DNA of 25,110 nucleotides from the IMG/VR virus record IMGVR_UViG_3300035701_000270, positions 1 through 25,110 of that record; one strand, written 5' to 3'. The stretch comes from a virus. A model generated the notes under the pieces. The model was not told the DNA's origin and made no database searches. It saw only the letters and a list, made by a program, of their open reading frames with translations. The translations under genes were made by a program, and so were the position numbers. Below are positions 1 to 8,043 of the stretch, in pieces. Each line of letters opens with the position of its first letter. Position 1 is the first letter of the stretch.

Positions 1-1377
1 AATATGAGTGCTTTGACTTATATCTATTTTGATGTTAATAAATCAAAAGTTGCTTTACAGGTAACTACTACAGCTACTACGGCTATGGGCGTTGGAAAGA
101 TTATTATAGGGGTAGCGCAGAATAATGCTGCTGCCGGCAAGGACGCTACCTATCAGGTGTTTGGTGGTGCAGGAGGAGTCGGTACATATATCAGTGGTGC
201 AGATATGATAGCAGCCAATATTATTACGGCTAACGAGATGAATGTGAACTCGTTATCCGCCATTACTACTACTACAGGAACTTTAATAGTAGATTCTGCA
301 GGTTATTTAAGAGGAGGACAAACAGCTTATAATACAGGAGCAGGATTCTTTCTCGGATATTCAACTAGTGCTTATAAATTTTCAATAGGTGATGGAACAT
401 TAGATAATAGTGTTACTTGGGATGGAACAGATTTATATATTAAAGGTTCGTTATTTGCGCAACAAGATATATTCGGAGATGGTTCTGATAGTGATGTAAC
501 TATTAGTGTAGATACAAATTTAACAGTAGATAAATTTTATAATAATTTAACAATAAATTCAGGAAAGACACTTAATCCTTCAGGATTCAGAATATTTGTA
601 AAAGGAACTCTAACAAATAACGGAACTATAGCGAGGAATGGAATTGCAGGTTCAGGGACAACAGGTGGAGATGTCTTAGCATCAGGTTCTCTTTATGGGG
701 CATTAGTAGGGGCAAATGGAGGTGCAGGAGGTGAACATTGGGGAAATTATACTGGTCAGATAGGTTTTACTGGAGCTTCACTTGCTAAAGGATTAGGAAG
801 TAATGGAAGTTCAGGCGGTGCGGGAGGAGCAGGGGCTTGGGCAGCTGGAGGAGCAGGAGTTGGAGGAAGTGTAACTGGAACAGTTTATAACTACCCAAGA
901 AACTCTGTCGCTGCTTATATGCTTTATGACGGTCTCCCAGCAGGCGATATAATAAAATCAAATGCTGCAGCTGGTGGAGGTGGAGGAGGTGGACACGGCA
1001 ATGGAGGTGGACACGGAGGAAACGGAGGAGGTGCAGGTTCAGGAGGTGGAATAGTAGAAATCTTTGCCAGAACTCTGGTAAATAATGGTTCAATAGAAGC
1101 AAAAGGAGGTGCAGGAGCTGATGGAACAGTTGGGGAGAATTATTCTTCATTAGGAAATCACGGAGGGTCAGGTGGAGGTGGAGGCGGTGGCGGTGGAAAT
1201 GGGGGAATCATTATTCTTATTTACGCTTCTAAAACAGGAGCTGGGACTACCGATATTACTGCAGGAGCTAAAGGGATTGGAGGAATTGGAGGTCAGGATT
1301 ATTACGGAGATTACGGAGCAACAGGAAGCGATGGAGTCATTGGTACTGTTGGCAAATTAATTGAATTAAATGTATGA
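1..1377 (+). CDS. Tail fibre / tail-tip protein, C-terminal part, glycine-rich
   Basis: The frame is open at base 1, so this is probably the C-terminal part of a longer gene. The ATG at 4 need not be its start. Residues about 60-150 resemble the distal part of phage tail-tip or host-specificity proteins: an ADMIAANIITANEM stretch, then a G-F-F-L-G-Y..Y-K-F-S-I-G-D block and a W-D-G-T-D-L-Y-I-K-G block. From about residue 195 to the end the protein is dominated by poly-glycine runs (for example GGGGGGGG near residue 325 and again near 395) separated by short hydrophobic strands such as GGIIILIYAS. Glycine-rich polyglycine-helix domains of this style are known in some phage adhesins, for example the S16 gp38 type. 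I infer a receptor-binding role; the exact family is not certain. The stop overlaps the next start as ATGA. Confidence 0.75.
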   Translation, partial: NMSALTYIYFDVNKSKVALQVTTTATTAMGVGKIIIGVAQNNAAAGKDATYQVFGGAGGVGTYISGADMIAANIITANEMNVNSLSAITTTTGTLIVDSAGYLRGGQTAYNTGAGFFLGYSTSAYKFSIGDGTLDNSVTWDGTDLYIKGSLFAQQDIFGDGSDSDVTISVDTNLTVDKFYNNLTINSGKTLNPSGFRIFVKGTLTNNGTIARNGIAGSGTTGGDVLASGSLYGALVGANGGAGGEHWGNYTGQIGFTGASLAKGLGSNGSSGGAGGAGAWAAGGAGVGGSVTGTVYNYPRNSVAAYMLYDGLPAGDIIKSNAAAGGGGGGGHGNGGGHGGNGGGAGSGGGIVEIFARTLVNNGSIEAKGGAGADGTVGENYSSLGNHGGSGGGGGGGGGNGGIIILIYASKTGAGTTDITAGAKGIGGIGGQDYYGDYGATGSDGVIGTVGKLIELNV

Positions 1378-1574
1378 CATACATATTTAGAGTTAGTTTT
1401 AATTTACATACATCAGGACATTTGTATATTCCAGGATTAGATAAAGTAATATTTGAAATTGATAATGAATTAACTTTAATACAACAAGAGCAATTAAAAA
1501 CAAAAATATCCCAATGGTTTACAAATAAACTGGGATTAATAACAGAAATTAACTTGGAACAAATTATAAAATAA
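1374..1574 (+). CDS. Small protein coupled to tail fibre gene
   Basis: A 66-residue protein that begins MTYIFRVSFNLHTS. Its ATG overlaps the TGA of the tail-fibre gene as ATGA, so translational coupling is likely. It has no signal peptide, membrane helix or recognised motif. It looks like a small mixed alpha/beta protein with a Gln/Lys-rich helix in the middle. By position it could be a tail-fibre assembly helper or a minor structural protein, but nothing in the sequence proves this. Confidence 0.6.
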   Translation: MTYIFRVSFNLHTSGHLYIPGLDKVIFEIDNELTLIQQEQLKTKISQWFTNKLGLITEINLEQIIK

Positions 1575-1587
1575 ATTAAATAACAAT

Positions 1588-3318
1588 ATGGCATTAACAG
1601 CGGCTCAACAAGCATTAGTTTCACAAGCAATATCCCAATCAGTCGCGAGAGGAGGGATTACTTCAAGCCAGGCGGCATTAGCAGGACAAGCGTTGTCAGG
1701 TTCAGTTGCGGCTTCAGCTGCAGCTCCAGCGGCAGCAGCTCCGGCAGCAGTATCAGCTGCACCTTCTTCGGGTTTAGGTTCTGCAGCATATACCCAGCAA
1801 CTTATAACTCAAGGCAATACTCTCGGAGCAGCAGCCTCGCAGCAGACAGGTATTCCTTATACTCCTGTTTCAGTTGGAACTCCAGCAACTTCAGCTATAG
1901 GGGCAGGACAGACCTATCTTACAGCACATCCGGGGATGACAGAATTACAGGTTAAAGACTTGTACCGAACGCAGGGTTTAGATACAAAACTAAGAGAATG
2001 GAGGGGAACGGCAGAACAATGGAAAGCGATGTCCACTTTTGAAGAGATAGCCGCAGGAGTTGCGAAAGCGACACAACAGACAGCACAAATTGCTCCTCAA
2101 GTTCAGACCTTACAAATGGCAAAGGATGCGGGTATGCCCGTTACTGGTACAACTTCTGTTGAATCAGCAGCTACTTATCTAAGAGAGCAAGGCATAACTC
2201 CTCCAAAACTTATTACTGATGAAACCAAAGAGATACCTACCATTGAGGATACAACAACAAAACTTACCCCCGATACCGAGAATGTCCAGATGGATTCTAC
2301 TGATATTACGGATATTATAAATGAGATTACCTCCGGAGAATTTACAACTCCGGGTCTGGAATTATCAGAAGAAGCGGCAGCAGCAGGCAAGGCAGATATT
2401 GAAAGAAATGCAGCAGAAGCTCTAAAGACTTTGCAACAGAACCTAGCAAAGAGGGGAATGACTTTCTCCGGCATCAGGACAGAAGCAGAAAAAGGTCTGG
2501 CAGCAGAATCCCTATCAAAGATGTCAGGAATAAGCCGTGCTCTAGCTGGAGCAATTATTAACGCTGCCACACAGGAACAGAAGAGAAGAGAATCAGCAAT
2601 CGCTGCCCAACAAAAAGCCCAAAGCGAAGCATTAAAAGCAATGGGATATGTGGTGAATCCTTACACTGGCAAGATGGAGAAGACAATGGAAAGAGAGAAG
2701 ATGGAACAGCCGGACTACCAAACAGTCAGTTCTGGTGGAAATATATTTGAATATGATAAAGGTACTGGTGCTCTACGCCTTATGTATGAAGCACCGCAGG
2801 AAGAGAAAGATGCTGATATTAAGTTCTTTGAAGATGCTTATGGCAATATTACAAAGGTGGTTTCTGATCCAGTATCTGGAGCTGAATTCTACAGAGAAAA
2901 TCTAGGAGCTATAGGAAAAGGATTTAAGGATACAGAAGGTAAGATTACCTCTGCAGATAGAATGGATCTAGTTGACACATTTATCCAAGGTAGGACAGGA
3001 GATGACGGTTTAATATCTGCTGGGACATATGTGGAATCATTAAGAACGTGGATAGCTAATGAGGGAAATGAAAGTGAATTTAAAGCTGCTTATCCGCCGG
3101 AAGCGTTTATGGGTTCTTGGGAAATAGCAAAACTGCCGGCTAATCTAAAGGTTAAGACTCCGGATGTAAGTGATACCGAACAATACCGCAAAGACTTTAA
3201 TAAGAAAGCAGCTGAAGTAAATGCAGGAAAGAATAAAAAACAAGCTATCAAAGAACTGCAGGCAAAATACCCTGACAGGTATGACGAGATTAAAGAAGCA
3301 ATGGAAGCTATCTTTTAA
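1588..3318 (+). CDS. Ala-rich putative internal virion / tail-associated protein
   Basis: A 576-residue protein with no Shine-Dalgarno site before the ATG. The first ~60 residues are Ala/Ser/Pro/Gln-rich low complexity. Residues ~235-335 form a long Ala/Glu/Lys/Gln-rich helical or coiled-coil segment containing the phrase LAKRGMTFSG, which resembles a motif I associate with phage internal or tail proteins of this size. The C-terminus is a Lys-rich helical tail with K-K-Q-A-I-K-E-L-Q. It lies between the tail fibre gene and the 881-residue protein with a 25-nt gap. I infer a virion protein that is packaged or ejected with the DNA; the family name is not certain. Confidence 0.6.
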   Translation: MALTAAQQALVSQAISQSVARGGITSSQAALAGQALSGSVAASAAAPAAAAPAAVSAAPSSGLGSAAYTQQLITQGNTLGAAASQQTGIPYTPVSVGTPATSAIGAGQTYLTAHPGMTELQVKDLYRTQGLDTKLREWRGTAEQWKAMSTFEEIAAGVAKATQQTAQIAPQVQTLQMAKDAGMPVTGTTSVESAATYLREQGITPPKLITDETKEIPTIEDTTTKLTPDTENVQMDSTDITDIINEITSGEFTTPGLELSEEAAAAGKADIERNAAEALKTLQQNLAKRGMTFSGIRTEAEKGLAAESLSKMSGISRALAGAIINAATQEQKRRESAIAAQQKAQSEALKAMGYVVNPYTGKMEKTMEREKMEQPDYQTVSSGGNIFEYDKGTGALRLMYEAPQEEKDADIKFFEDAYGNITKVVSDPVSGAEFYRENLGAIGKGFKDTEGKITSADRMDLVDTFIQGRTGDDGLISAGTYVESLRTWIANEGNESEFKAAYPPEAFMGSWEIAKLPANLKVKTPDVSDTEQYRKDFNKKAAEVNAGKNKKQAIKELQAKYPDRYDEIKEAMEAIF

Positions 3319-3343
3319 TTAAAACTAATAGGATTAAAAAACT

Positions 3344-5989
3344 ATGGCTAATTTCGACAAAGCGCTCGAACTTAATTATGCGCCTGAAATTACCGGCTAC
3401 GGAGATACCGGTCTTATTGATATTGAGTTCAAGCCACAAAAAACAACAGGAGAAAAAATAAAAGGGGTTGGCAAATCCATCTTTGAATCCATTATTGAAG
3501 CTCCGAAAGGGGTAGCGATGGCTGGCTTTCGTTTAACTCCAGCTTATAGAGAAGCTGTCCGGTCGGAAGAAACGATGTTGGCTACCGAAAAGCGTTTGCG
3601 TGCTTCTCTTGATAAGATGCCCGTTAGTGATCCCTTGCGTATTCAATATGAAAACTTTGATAAAGAGGAAGTACCGACAATTTCAGTTGTTATGCCTCCT
3701 CGTAATGCTCGTCAAGTTGCCGGTGATATAGCAGAAACTGTTTTATTGGCAGCACCGATACCTATTATCAGGGGTTTAAAAGGATTGCCTTGGTTAGCGA
3801 AAGCTGCTCGAGGTATTCTTATCGGAGGAGCATTTGGCGGAGCGACTGCTATGCGCCAAGACGAGTGGGATTGGAATAATGCCGTAACCTCTGTCGGACT
3901 TGGGGCAGTAATAGGGGCAGGAGCTGAATTTGCTATCCCTGCGGTGGGAAAAGGCGCGGGTTTTATATTAAAAAGAGTAGGAAAGAAAGTTGCACAAGCT
4001 GGACAAAGATTAGGCGAGACGTCGATCGGAAAAACTATGATTAGTGTAAGGTCTCGTTTGGAAACCCACTATGGTCAGGAGGGCAAGGATATTATAAATA
4101 AATTCTTATTAGCAGATGAAGAGAAACTTTTACGAACCGGTCAGGTTTTAAATACGCTTGAAGATACCGGCTTTTATAAATTAACAAAAAGAGAAAGCGA
4201 TAATGTTGTTGACTTACTAGAGGGACGGGCAAAGACTGCTGTTACTAACGAAGCAAAAACATCTTTTGACTTTATTGATAAATTAAGAAAGGGATTTGCA
4301 CAAGAAGCTTCGGAAACTAAATTACAGATTCGTCTGGCAAAAGGACAAAAAGTCCCTTTTACCCCCAAGGAAAATTATTATCCCCGTGATGTATTTCAGC
4401 CTGCGGTTCTAAAGAAAGGAGCTATTAGGCAAGAAATACTTGAAGGGTCTGTTCGTATAGGCCGTTTTAAAGATACAGAAGAAGCGGGAAAAGTTCTTGA
4501 TGGTTGGATTCAAATAGTTGAATTAAATGGAAGGAAAACAGCAACTAATACTTTCGTAGACAATATGATTAAGACGGGACAAGCAAAGACAAAAGATGAA
4601 GCGTGGGGAAAAGTCATAAGGTATTTTAAGAGATCCCTTTTCTCAAAGTTCGGACATTTAGAATATGCCCGTGAGTTTGATTTTCCTTTCTATGACACTA
4701 ATCCTCAGAGAGCTATAACTAAATGGGTTCTTGGTTCTATAGATAGACTGGAAACGGTTAAAACTTTTGGAATAAGTGGAGAAGAAATAGCTACACGGAT
4801 AGGCACTATAAGAAGAAAGATGGGAGAAGATACGGCAAAAGAGGTAGGCGAGTTGGTGAATATCTTGACTAAAGAAGCACAACATACTACCGGCTTTGGG
4901 CGTGCCTCTCTAATTATCCGTACTCTCCAAACTCCTAAACTTGCCTTTACTCAAATTATTAACCTAGGACAGAATGTTAATACCTTATTGGCTACCGACC
5001 TTCCTTCTTTCGCAAAAGGAATATCATCCGTCTTTACAAAAATGGGTAGGTCTACCGCTGTTAAATCAGGAGCTACTATAGATAGTGTAATCCAACAGAC
5101 CATTGAATTGGGAGTTGGAGGTGAACAGCGCTTCGCTCGTTTATTCCTTAAATATAGCGGTTTTCAATTAACAGAAAGAGTTAATAGAATCGTGGCTTCT
5201 AATGCCGGTATCGCATATACCCAAAAGAGTTTTAAGATGTTATTAAAGAAACCGGATAGCCGAGTGTTAAAGCAAAGGCTTACAGAAGTGGGCATTAATG
5301 CCGAAGAAGCTATGAGTAGGGGTTATCTGACGGAATTAGAACTATTAAGGGCAGGACAGAAAGTATCCAACTTTACCCAATTTAGATATAGACCGGCAGA
5401 TTTCCCAGCTTTCTACAACTCTGACTTTGGAAGATTGGCTTTCCAATTTAAAAGTTTTGCCTATAACCAGACCCTATTCCTTAAGAACCAAATATCCCGT
5501 GATATAGCTACCGGAGATCCGACTAAGATGTTTCGTACTCTAATGGTTCTAGGTTTAATATTTCCAATGACGGGAGAAATTACCCGCGATATCCGTAGTT
5601 TAATTACCCAAGAGAAGCGACCTACAAAATTTTTAGACAGATACTTAGAAGATATAATGTCGGTAGGTGGAGCTGGTATCTTAACTGACCTATATCAGAG
5701 TGCTAAATATGACAGGCTGGCAGAGTCTTTAATCGGGCCAGCTCTTGGTTCAGCTACTCAAGCTGTTACTGCTATAACAAAAAGCTTAGGGGAAGGCAAA
5801 ATTACGCCAAGTAGGGCGCGTCAGATGCTTAGCCTAGTCGGCCCCCTAGCTACATATCCACATAAATGGTTATTCCCTTCTAAATACGAGGAAACGCAGG
5901 AAGAACAGAGTGTTCTTGAGACTCTACAAGAGAAGAAAGAAGATCTGGATTGGAAGAAGGGAGGGATGAAACTGGAACTTGAACAATGA
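3344..5989 (+). CDS. Large putative internal virion (ejection) protein
   Basis: An 881-residue protein. Residues ~125-200 contain several hydrophobic Gly/Ala-rich segments (AETVLLAAPIPII, GILIGGAFGGATA, SVGLGAVIGAGAEFAIPAVG) that could insert into a membrane. The middle is charged and helical. Residues ~690-720 carry an aromatic motif, FGRLAFQFKSFAYNQTLFLKNQ, similar in style to the large polyvalent or internal proteins encoded beside phage tail genes. The C-terminus is Glu/Lys-rich. Together with the preceding Ala-rich protein this resembles the ejected internal protein pairs of podovirus-like phages. No lytic transglycosylase motif was seen. The stop overlaps the next ATG as ATGA. The coding call is secure and the function is inferred. 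Confidence 0.65.
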   Translation: MANFDKALELNYAPEITGYGDTGLIDIEFKPQKTTGEKIKGVGKSIFESIIEAPKGVAMAGFRLTPAYREAVRSEETMLATEKRLRASLDKMPVSDPLRIQYENFDKEEVPTISVVMPPRNARQVAGDIAETVLLAAPIPIIRGLKGLPWLAKAARGILIGGAFGGATAMRQDEWDWNNAVTSVGLGAVIGAGAEFAIPAVGKGAGFILKRVGKKVAQAGQRLGETSIGKTMISVRSRLETHYGQEGKDIINKFLLADEEKLLRTGQVLNTLEDTGFYKLTKRESDNVVDLLEGRAKTAVTNEAKTSFDFIDKLRKGFAQEASETKLQIRLAKGQKVPFTPKENYYPRDVFQPAVLKKGAIRQEILEGSVRIGRFKDTEEAGKVLDGWIQIVELNGRKTATNTFVDNMIKTGQAKTKDEAWGKVIRYFKRSLFSKFGHLEYAREFDFPFYDTNPQRAITKWVLGSIDRLETVKTFGISGEEIATRIGTIRRKMGEDTAKEVGELVNILTKEAQHTTGFGRASLIIRTLQTPKLAFTQIINLGQNVNTLLATDLPSFAKGISSVFTKMGRSTAVKSGATIDSVIQQTIELGVGGEQRFARLFLKYSGFQLTERVNRIVASNAGIAYTQKSFKMLLKKPDSRVLKQRLTEVGINAEEAMSRGYLTELELLRAGQKVSNFTQFRYRPADFPAFYNSDFGRLAFQFKSFAYNQTLFLKNQISRDIATGDPTKMFRTLMVLGLIFPMTGEITRDIRSLITQEKRPTKFLDRYLEDIMSVGGAGILTDLYQSAKYDRLAESLIGPALGSATQAVTAITKSLGEGKITPSRARQMLSLVGPLATYPHKWLFPSKYEETQEEQSVLETLQEKKEDLDWKKGGMKLELEQ

Positions 5990-6165
5990 AACCAATCATA
6001 GATACTGAATTAGAAGTAGCTGCACTTGGAATTTTGGGTGTTCTTATCTTGGAAATTGTCGCCTTACTCAAAGGAGTTGATGGAATAATGTTTGGTGCAG
6101 CGATGGTAGCAATAGGAACTATTATCGGCTGGGTATTTAAAACCTATCGTGTGAAATCAAAATAG
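5986..6165 (+). CDS. Small two-helix membrane protein
   Basis: A 59-residue protein starting MKPIIDTELEVAALG whose ATG overlaps the previous stop as ATGA. It has two hydrophobic segments (about residues 11-28 and 34-51) separated by a short K-G-V-D-G turn, and a basic C-terminus. Two short helices with a charged tail fit a small holin, an antiholin or a virion membrane protein. The lysis genes lie 3-4 kb downstream, so its role is open. Confidence 0.6.
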   Translation: MKPIIDTELEVAALGILGVLILEIVALLKGVDGIMFGAAMVAIGTIIGWVFKTYRVKSK

Positions 6166-6168
6166 CCC

Positions 6169-6198
6169 TTGACAACCCTCTTTCTTTATTGGTAAAAT
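6169..6198 (+). promoter_or_regulatory. Sigma-70 promoter
   Basis: TTGACA (6169-6174), an 18-nt spacer and TAAAAT (6193-6198), preceded by TGG, an extended -10 element. It lies just after the stop of the membrane protein. Predicted transcription starts near 6205, only a few bases before the ATG at 6210. It should drive the DUF1599-like and phosphoesterase cluster. Confidence 0.75.
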
Positions 6199-6209
6199 GG
6201 GGTAATAAG

Positions 6210-6317
6210 ATGAAAAAGAAAGACATAAACGCAAAGTATTTTGCACAAAGAACCACAATGGTGATTCTTATTTATATTCTTAGCGCTTTTATTCTTTTAT
6301 ACATATTAAAAAAATGA
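6210..6317 (+). CDS. Tiny single-helix membrane protein
   Basis: A 35-residue frame (MKKKDINAKYFAQRTTM, then a 16-residue hydrophobic helix ending LLYILKK) directly downstream of the consensus promoter. Its TGA overlaps the next ATG as ATGA. The charge pattern (Lys at both ends of one helix) fits a small inner-membrane protein. The nearly leaderless position and the precise overlap support its being real. Function unknown. Confidence 0.55.
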   Translation: MKKKDINAKYFAQRTTMVILIYILSAFILLYILKK

Positions 6318-6643
6318 AACAAACGGGTCATCCCTATTTTTATAAACTCTTACGGGAGATAGAAGATCTCCACAATAGGAAGAACGCGGACTATCGCACA
6401 GTTAAAGATCCTCTCGGAAACTTTAAGATGTGCGAACAAATGGGAGTTAGTCCCTTTGTGGGTTGTTGCGTCCGTATCTCTGATAAATATGCTCGCTTAT
6501 CAAATTTAATGTCAAAGGGGTATGCAGAGGTTAAGGAGGAAACCGTTGAGGATACCCTTAAAGATCTGGCTGTTTATTCCTTGATAGCCATATGCTTATT
6601 AAAGGAAAAAAATGGCAAGCAAGTGGACAAAAAGGGAAGATAA
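6314..6643 (+). CDS. DUF1599 / Nmad1-like nucleotide-modification associated protein
   Basis: A 109-residue protein. The pattern KNADYRTVKDPLGNFK, then VRISDKYARLSNL, then E-E-T-V-E-D-T-L-K-D-L-A-V-Y-S, matches my memory of the DUF1599 (nucleotide modification associated domain 1) family common in phages. Acidic and Asn residues in an all-helical fold suggest a metal and nucleotide binding site. It starts inside the ATGA overlap with the 35-residue gene and overlaps the phosphoesterase gene by 32 nt, so the three are co-translated. The reaction is not established; the family is linked to modified nucleotide metabolism by context. Confidence 0.6.
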   Translation: MKQTGHPYFYKLLREIEDLHNRKNADYRTVKDPLGNFKMCEQMGVSPFVGCCVRISDKYARLSNLMSKGYAEVKEETVEDTLKDLAVYSLIAICLLKEKNGKQVDKKGR

Positions 6644-7652
6644 AATATTAGAAGAGGATTACTCTACTAATACTAATAGGGATTTGGCATCAATGCCCGA
6701 ATTGGAGAGGCATACTCTCCGGTCTATAGAACAGAGGGCACGGATGCTCAACTTACATAAAGATAGTTCTTTTATAAGCAAGACAGTATCCCGGACAAAC
6801 CGGGAAAGAAAGGAGGTTGACCCGATGGATCTCGCCAAGACCAACACGCAGGAACTGTTGGAGGAACTCTCAAGGAGAGGGTTCATATCAAGCCAGAGGG
6901 AAGTCGGTATCAACCTGCGATACAAGTTCCCTCGTTCATTGAAGCCCTTCAAGCTGGGCATAGTGTCAGACACCCATTTGGGTTCTGTCCACCAGCAGAG
7001 GACGCTTCTGCACGAAGCCTACGCCATATTCAAGGCGGAAGGCATAAGGGACGTTCTCCACGCGGGAGACCTTGTTGAGGGAAACGGACACCTCTACAGG
7101 GGACAGCAGTTCGAGATGTTCGTTCACGGGGCAGACGCTATGGTGGAATACGCCGTAGAGAACTACCCCAAAGTGGAAGGAATCACCACTCACATCATCG
7201 GTGGTTCACACGACTATTCCTTCTATAAGTCAGAGGGATATGATGTTCTGGCCGCCATAGCAGACAGGCGGAAGGACATAAAGCATCTCGGCATATCGGG
7301 AGCGTGGCTGACCTTTGGCCGGATACTCGTGTATTTGATGCACGGAGACCAAGGCAACGCATACGCCCGATCCTACCGGATGCAGAAGATTATCGAGCAG
7401 TTCCCTGCCGGGGAAAAGCCCAACCTCTTGCTGTTAGGACACTATCACGTGTCCTGTGAACTGCCGTCTTACCGCAGCGTGGCTGGTTTCCAGCTTCCCT
7501 GCTTCCAGACGCAGACGCAGTATATGAGGGCGAAAGGACTCTCACCCGACATCGGCTTCTTGATACTCACTATCTTCCCTGACGTGAAGGGGATAGCCCA
7601 CTTCCAGCCCGACTGGCGGTTCTTCTACGTCCCGGTAAAAGGAGACTTCTGA
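6612..7652 (+). CDS. Calcineurin-like metallophosphoesterase with N-terminal SANT/Myb-like segment
   Basis: A 346-residue protein. The N-terminal ~48 residues (KWTKREDKILEEDY.. RSIEQRARMLNL) look like a SANT/Myb-type helix-turn-helix. The C-terminal domain has the full phosphoesterase metal site: D120-x-H122, G-D153, GGSHD at 197-201 (a variant of GNHD), HGD at 244-246 and GHYH at 276-279. It probably hydrolyses a phosphodiester or phosphomonoester, perhaps on nucleic acid. Base composition rises sharply inside the gene near 6800, from about 40% to above 55% GC. An in-frame ATG at 6825 with a strong Shine-Dalgarno site marks the same junction, so a shorter 275-residue product (residues 72-346) may also be made. 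Confidence 0.85.
   Translation: MASKWTKREDKILEEDYSTNTNRDLASMPELERHTLRSIEQRARMLNLHKDSSFISKTVSRTNRERKEVDPMDLAKTNTQELLEELSRRGFISSQREVGINLRYKFPRSLKPFKLGIVSDTHLGSVHQQRTLLHEAYAIFKAEGIRDVLHAGDLVEGNGHLYRGQQFEMFVHGADAMVEYAVENYPKVEGITTHIIGGSHDYSFYKSEGYDVLAAIADRRKDIKHLGISGAWLTFGRILVYLMHGDQGNAYARSYRMQKIIEQFPAGEKPNLLLLGHYHVSCELPSYRSVAGFQLPCFQTQTQYMRAKGLSPDIGFLILTIFPDVKGIAHFQPDWRFFYVPVKGDF
6811..6827 (+). promoter_or_regulatory. Internal ribosome binding site inside the phosphoesterase gene
   Basis: AGGAGGT at 6811-6817, then an 8-nt spacer from AGGAGG to an in-frame ATG at 6825 (MDLAKTNTQ). This is one of the best ribosome binding sites in the window. It sits at the point where GC content jumps, suggesting it was the original start of the imported phosphoesterase gene. 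Confidence 0.6.
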
Positions 7653-7882
7653 TGGAGAGCATATGGTTGCTACCGGCAAGAGGATGTACCGAGGTTATAG
7701 TGCTTGAACTCGAAGAGGATCTCGCCATAGAGACCACCAAGAAGATAATGCGGTTCAAGCATTTCCAGCCTGACTGCCAGATGGTCATAGCCGTGCAAAA
7801 GACCGGAGAAAGAGAGGTGGAATTCCACTTCGTAGATGCGTGGGTCAACCTTGATGGGAAGGCTATAGGGAGGAGGCCTTGA
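7652..7882 (+). CDS. Small acidic/amphipathic hypothetical protein
   Basis: A 76-residue protein starting MESIWLLPARGCTEVIVLE. It overlaps the phosphoesterase stop (TGATG) and has a good AAAGGAG site 7 nt upstream. It alternates beta-like strands (VIVLELEEDL, CQMVIAVQ, REVEFHFVDAWVN) with one helix, suggesting a small alpha/beta fold. Its GC-rich codons match the phosphoesterase, so the two probably arrived together. No family recognised. Confidence 0.65.
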   Translation: MESIWLLPARGCTEVIVLELEEDLAIETTKKIMRFKHFQPDCQMVIAVQKTGEREVEFHFVDAWVNLDGKAIGRRP

Positions 7883-8043
7883 AAAAGAGACGACACCACG
7901 AGAAGGTATGGTATTGCCTTAAGAAGCGGAACTATCCGTCCCGCAAGAAGGTCAATACCTACTGCACTAAGGTCGGGTGCAAACACCTGACAGCAAAAAA
8001 GGGGGGGCGGAGGAGTAAAACCGCCCCCCCACAAAACTTATGA
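7879..8043 (+). CDS. Small basic Cys/His protein, TTG start
   Basis: A 54-residue frame too short for a default ORF cut-off. It starts at TTG 7879, which overlaps the previous TGA as TTGA, behind an AGGGAGGAGG site. The product is very basic (KKRRHHEKV..., KKRNYPSRKK) with Cys at 13, 29 and 34 and His at 36, a possible small zinc site. The last third is encoded by a perfect GC-rich hairpin (8001-8030) that forces a Gly-Gly-Arg-Arg...Ala-Pro-Pro ending. The composition again matches the GC-rich island. It could bind nucleic acid; no family recognised. Confidence 0.45.
   Translation: MKKRRHHEKVWYCLKKRNYPSRKKVNTYCTKVGCKHLTAKKGGRRSKTAPPQNL
7969..7975 (+). promoter_or_regulatory. AAGGTCG box (7-mer variant)
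   Basis: AAGGTCG preceded by T instead of A. It lies 64 nt before the ATG at 8040, with a 30-nt hairpin (8001-8030) in between. Confidence 0.3.
8001..8030. other. Perfect 10-bp GC-rich hairpin
   Basis: GGGGGGGCGG (8001-8010), loop AGGAGTAAAA, CCGCCCCCCC (8021-8030). A run of six A precedes it, so on the minus strand it reads as a hairpin plus T6, an intrinsic-terminator shape. On the plus strand no T-run follows. It marks the right edge of the GC-rich island. Confidence 0.7.

Noticed and set aside
785-1150. Minus-strand frame rich in Leu/His
   Set aside because: Antisense shadow of the poly-glycine coding sequence.
4996-5002. AAGGTCG on the minus strand inside the 881-residue gene
   Set aside because: It is antisense to the gene, not followed by a start codon at the usual spacing, and only a 7-mer; expected by chance.
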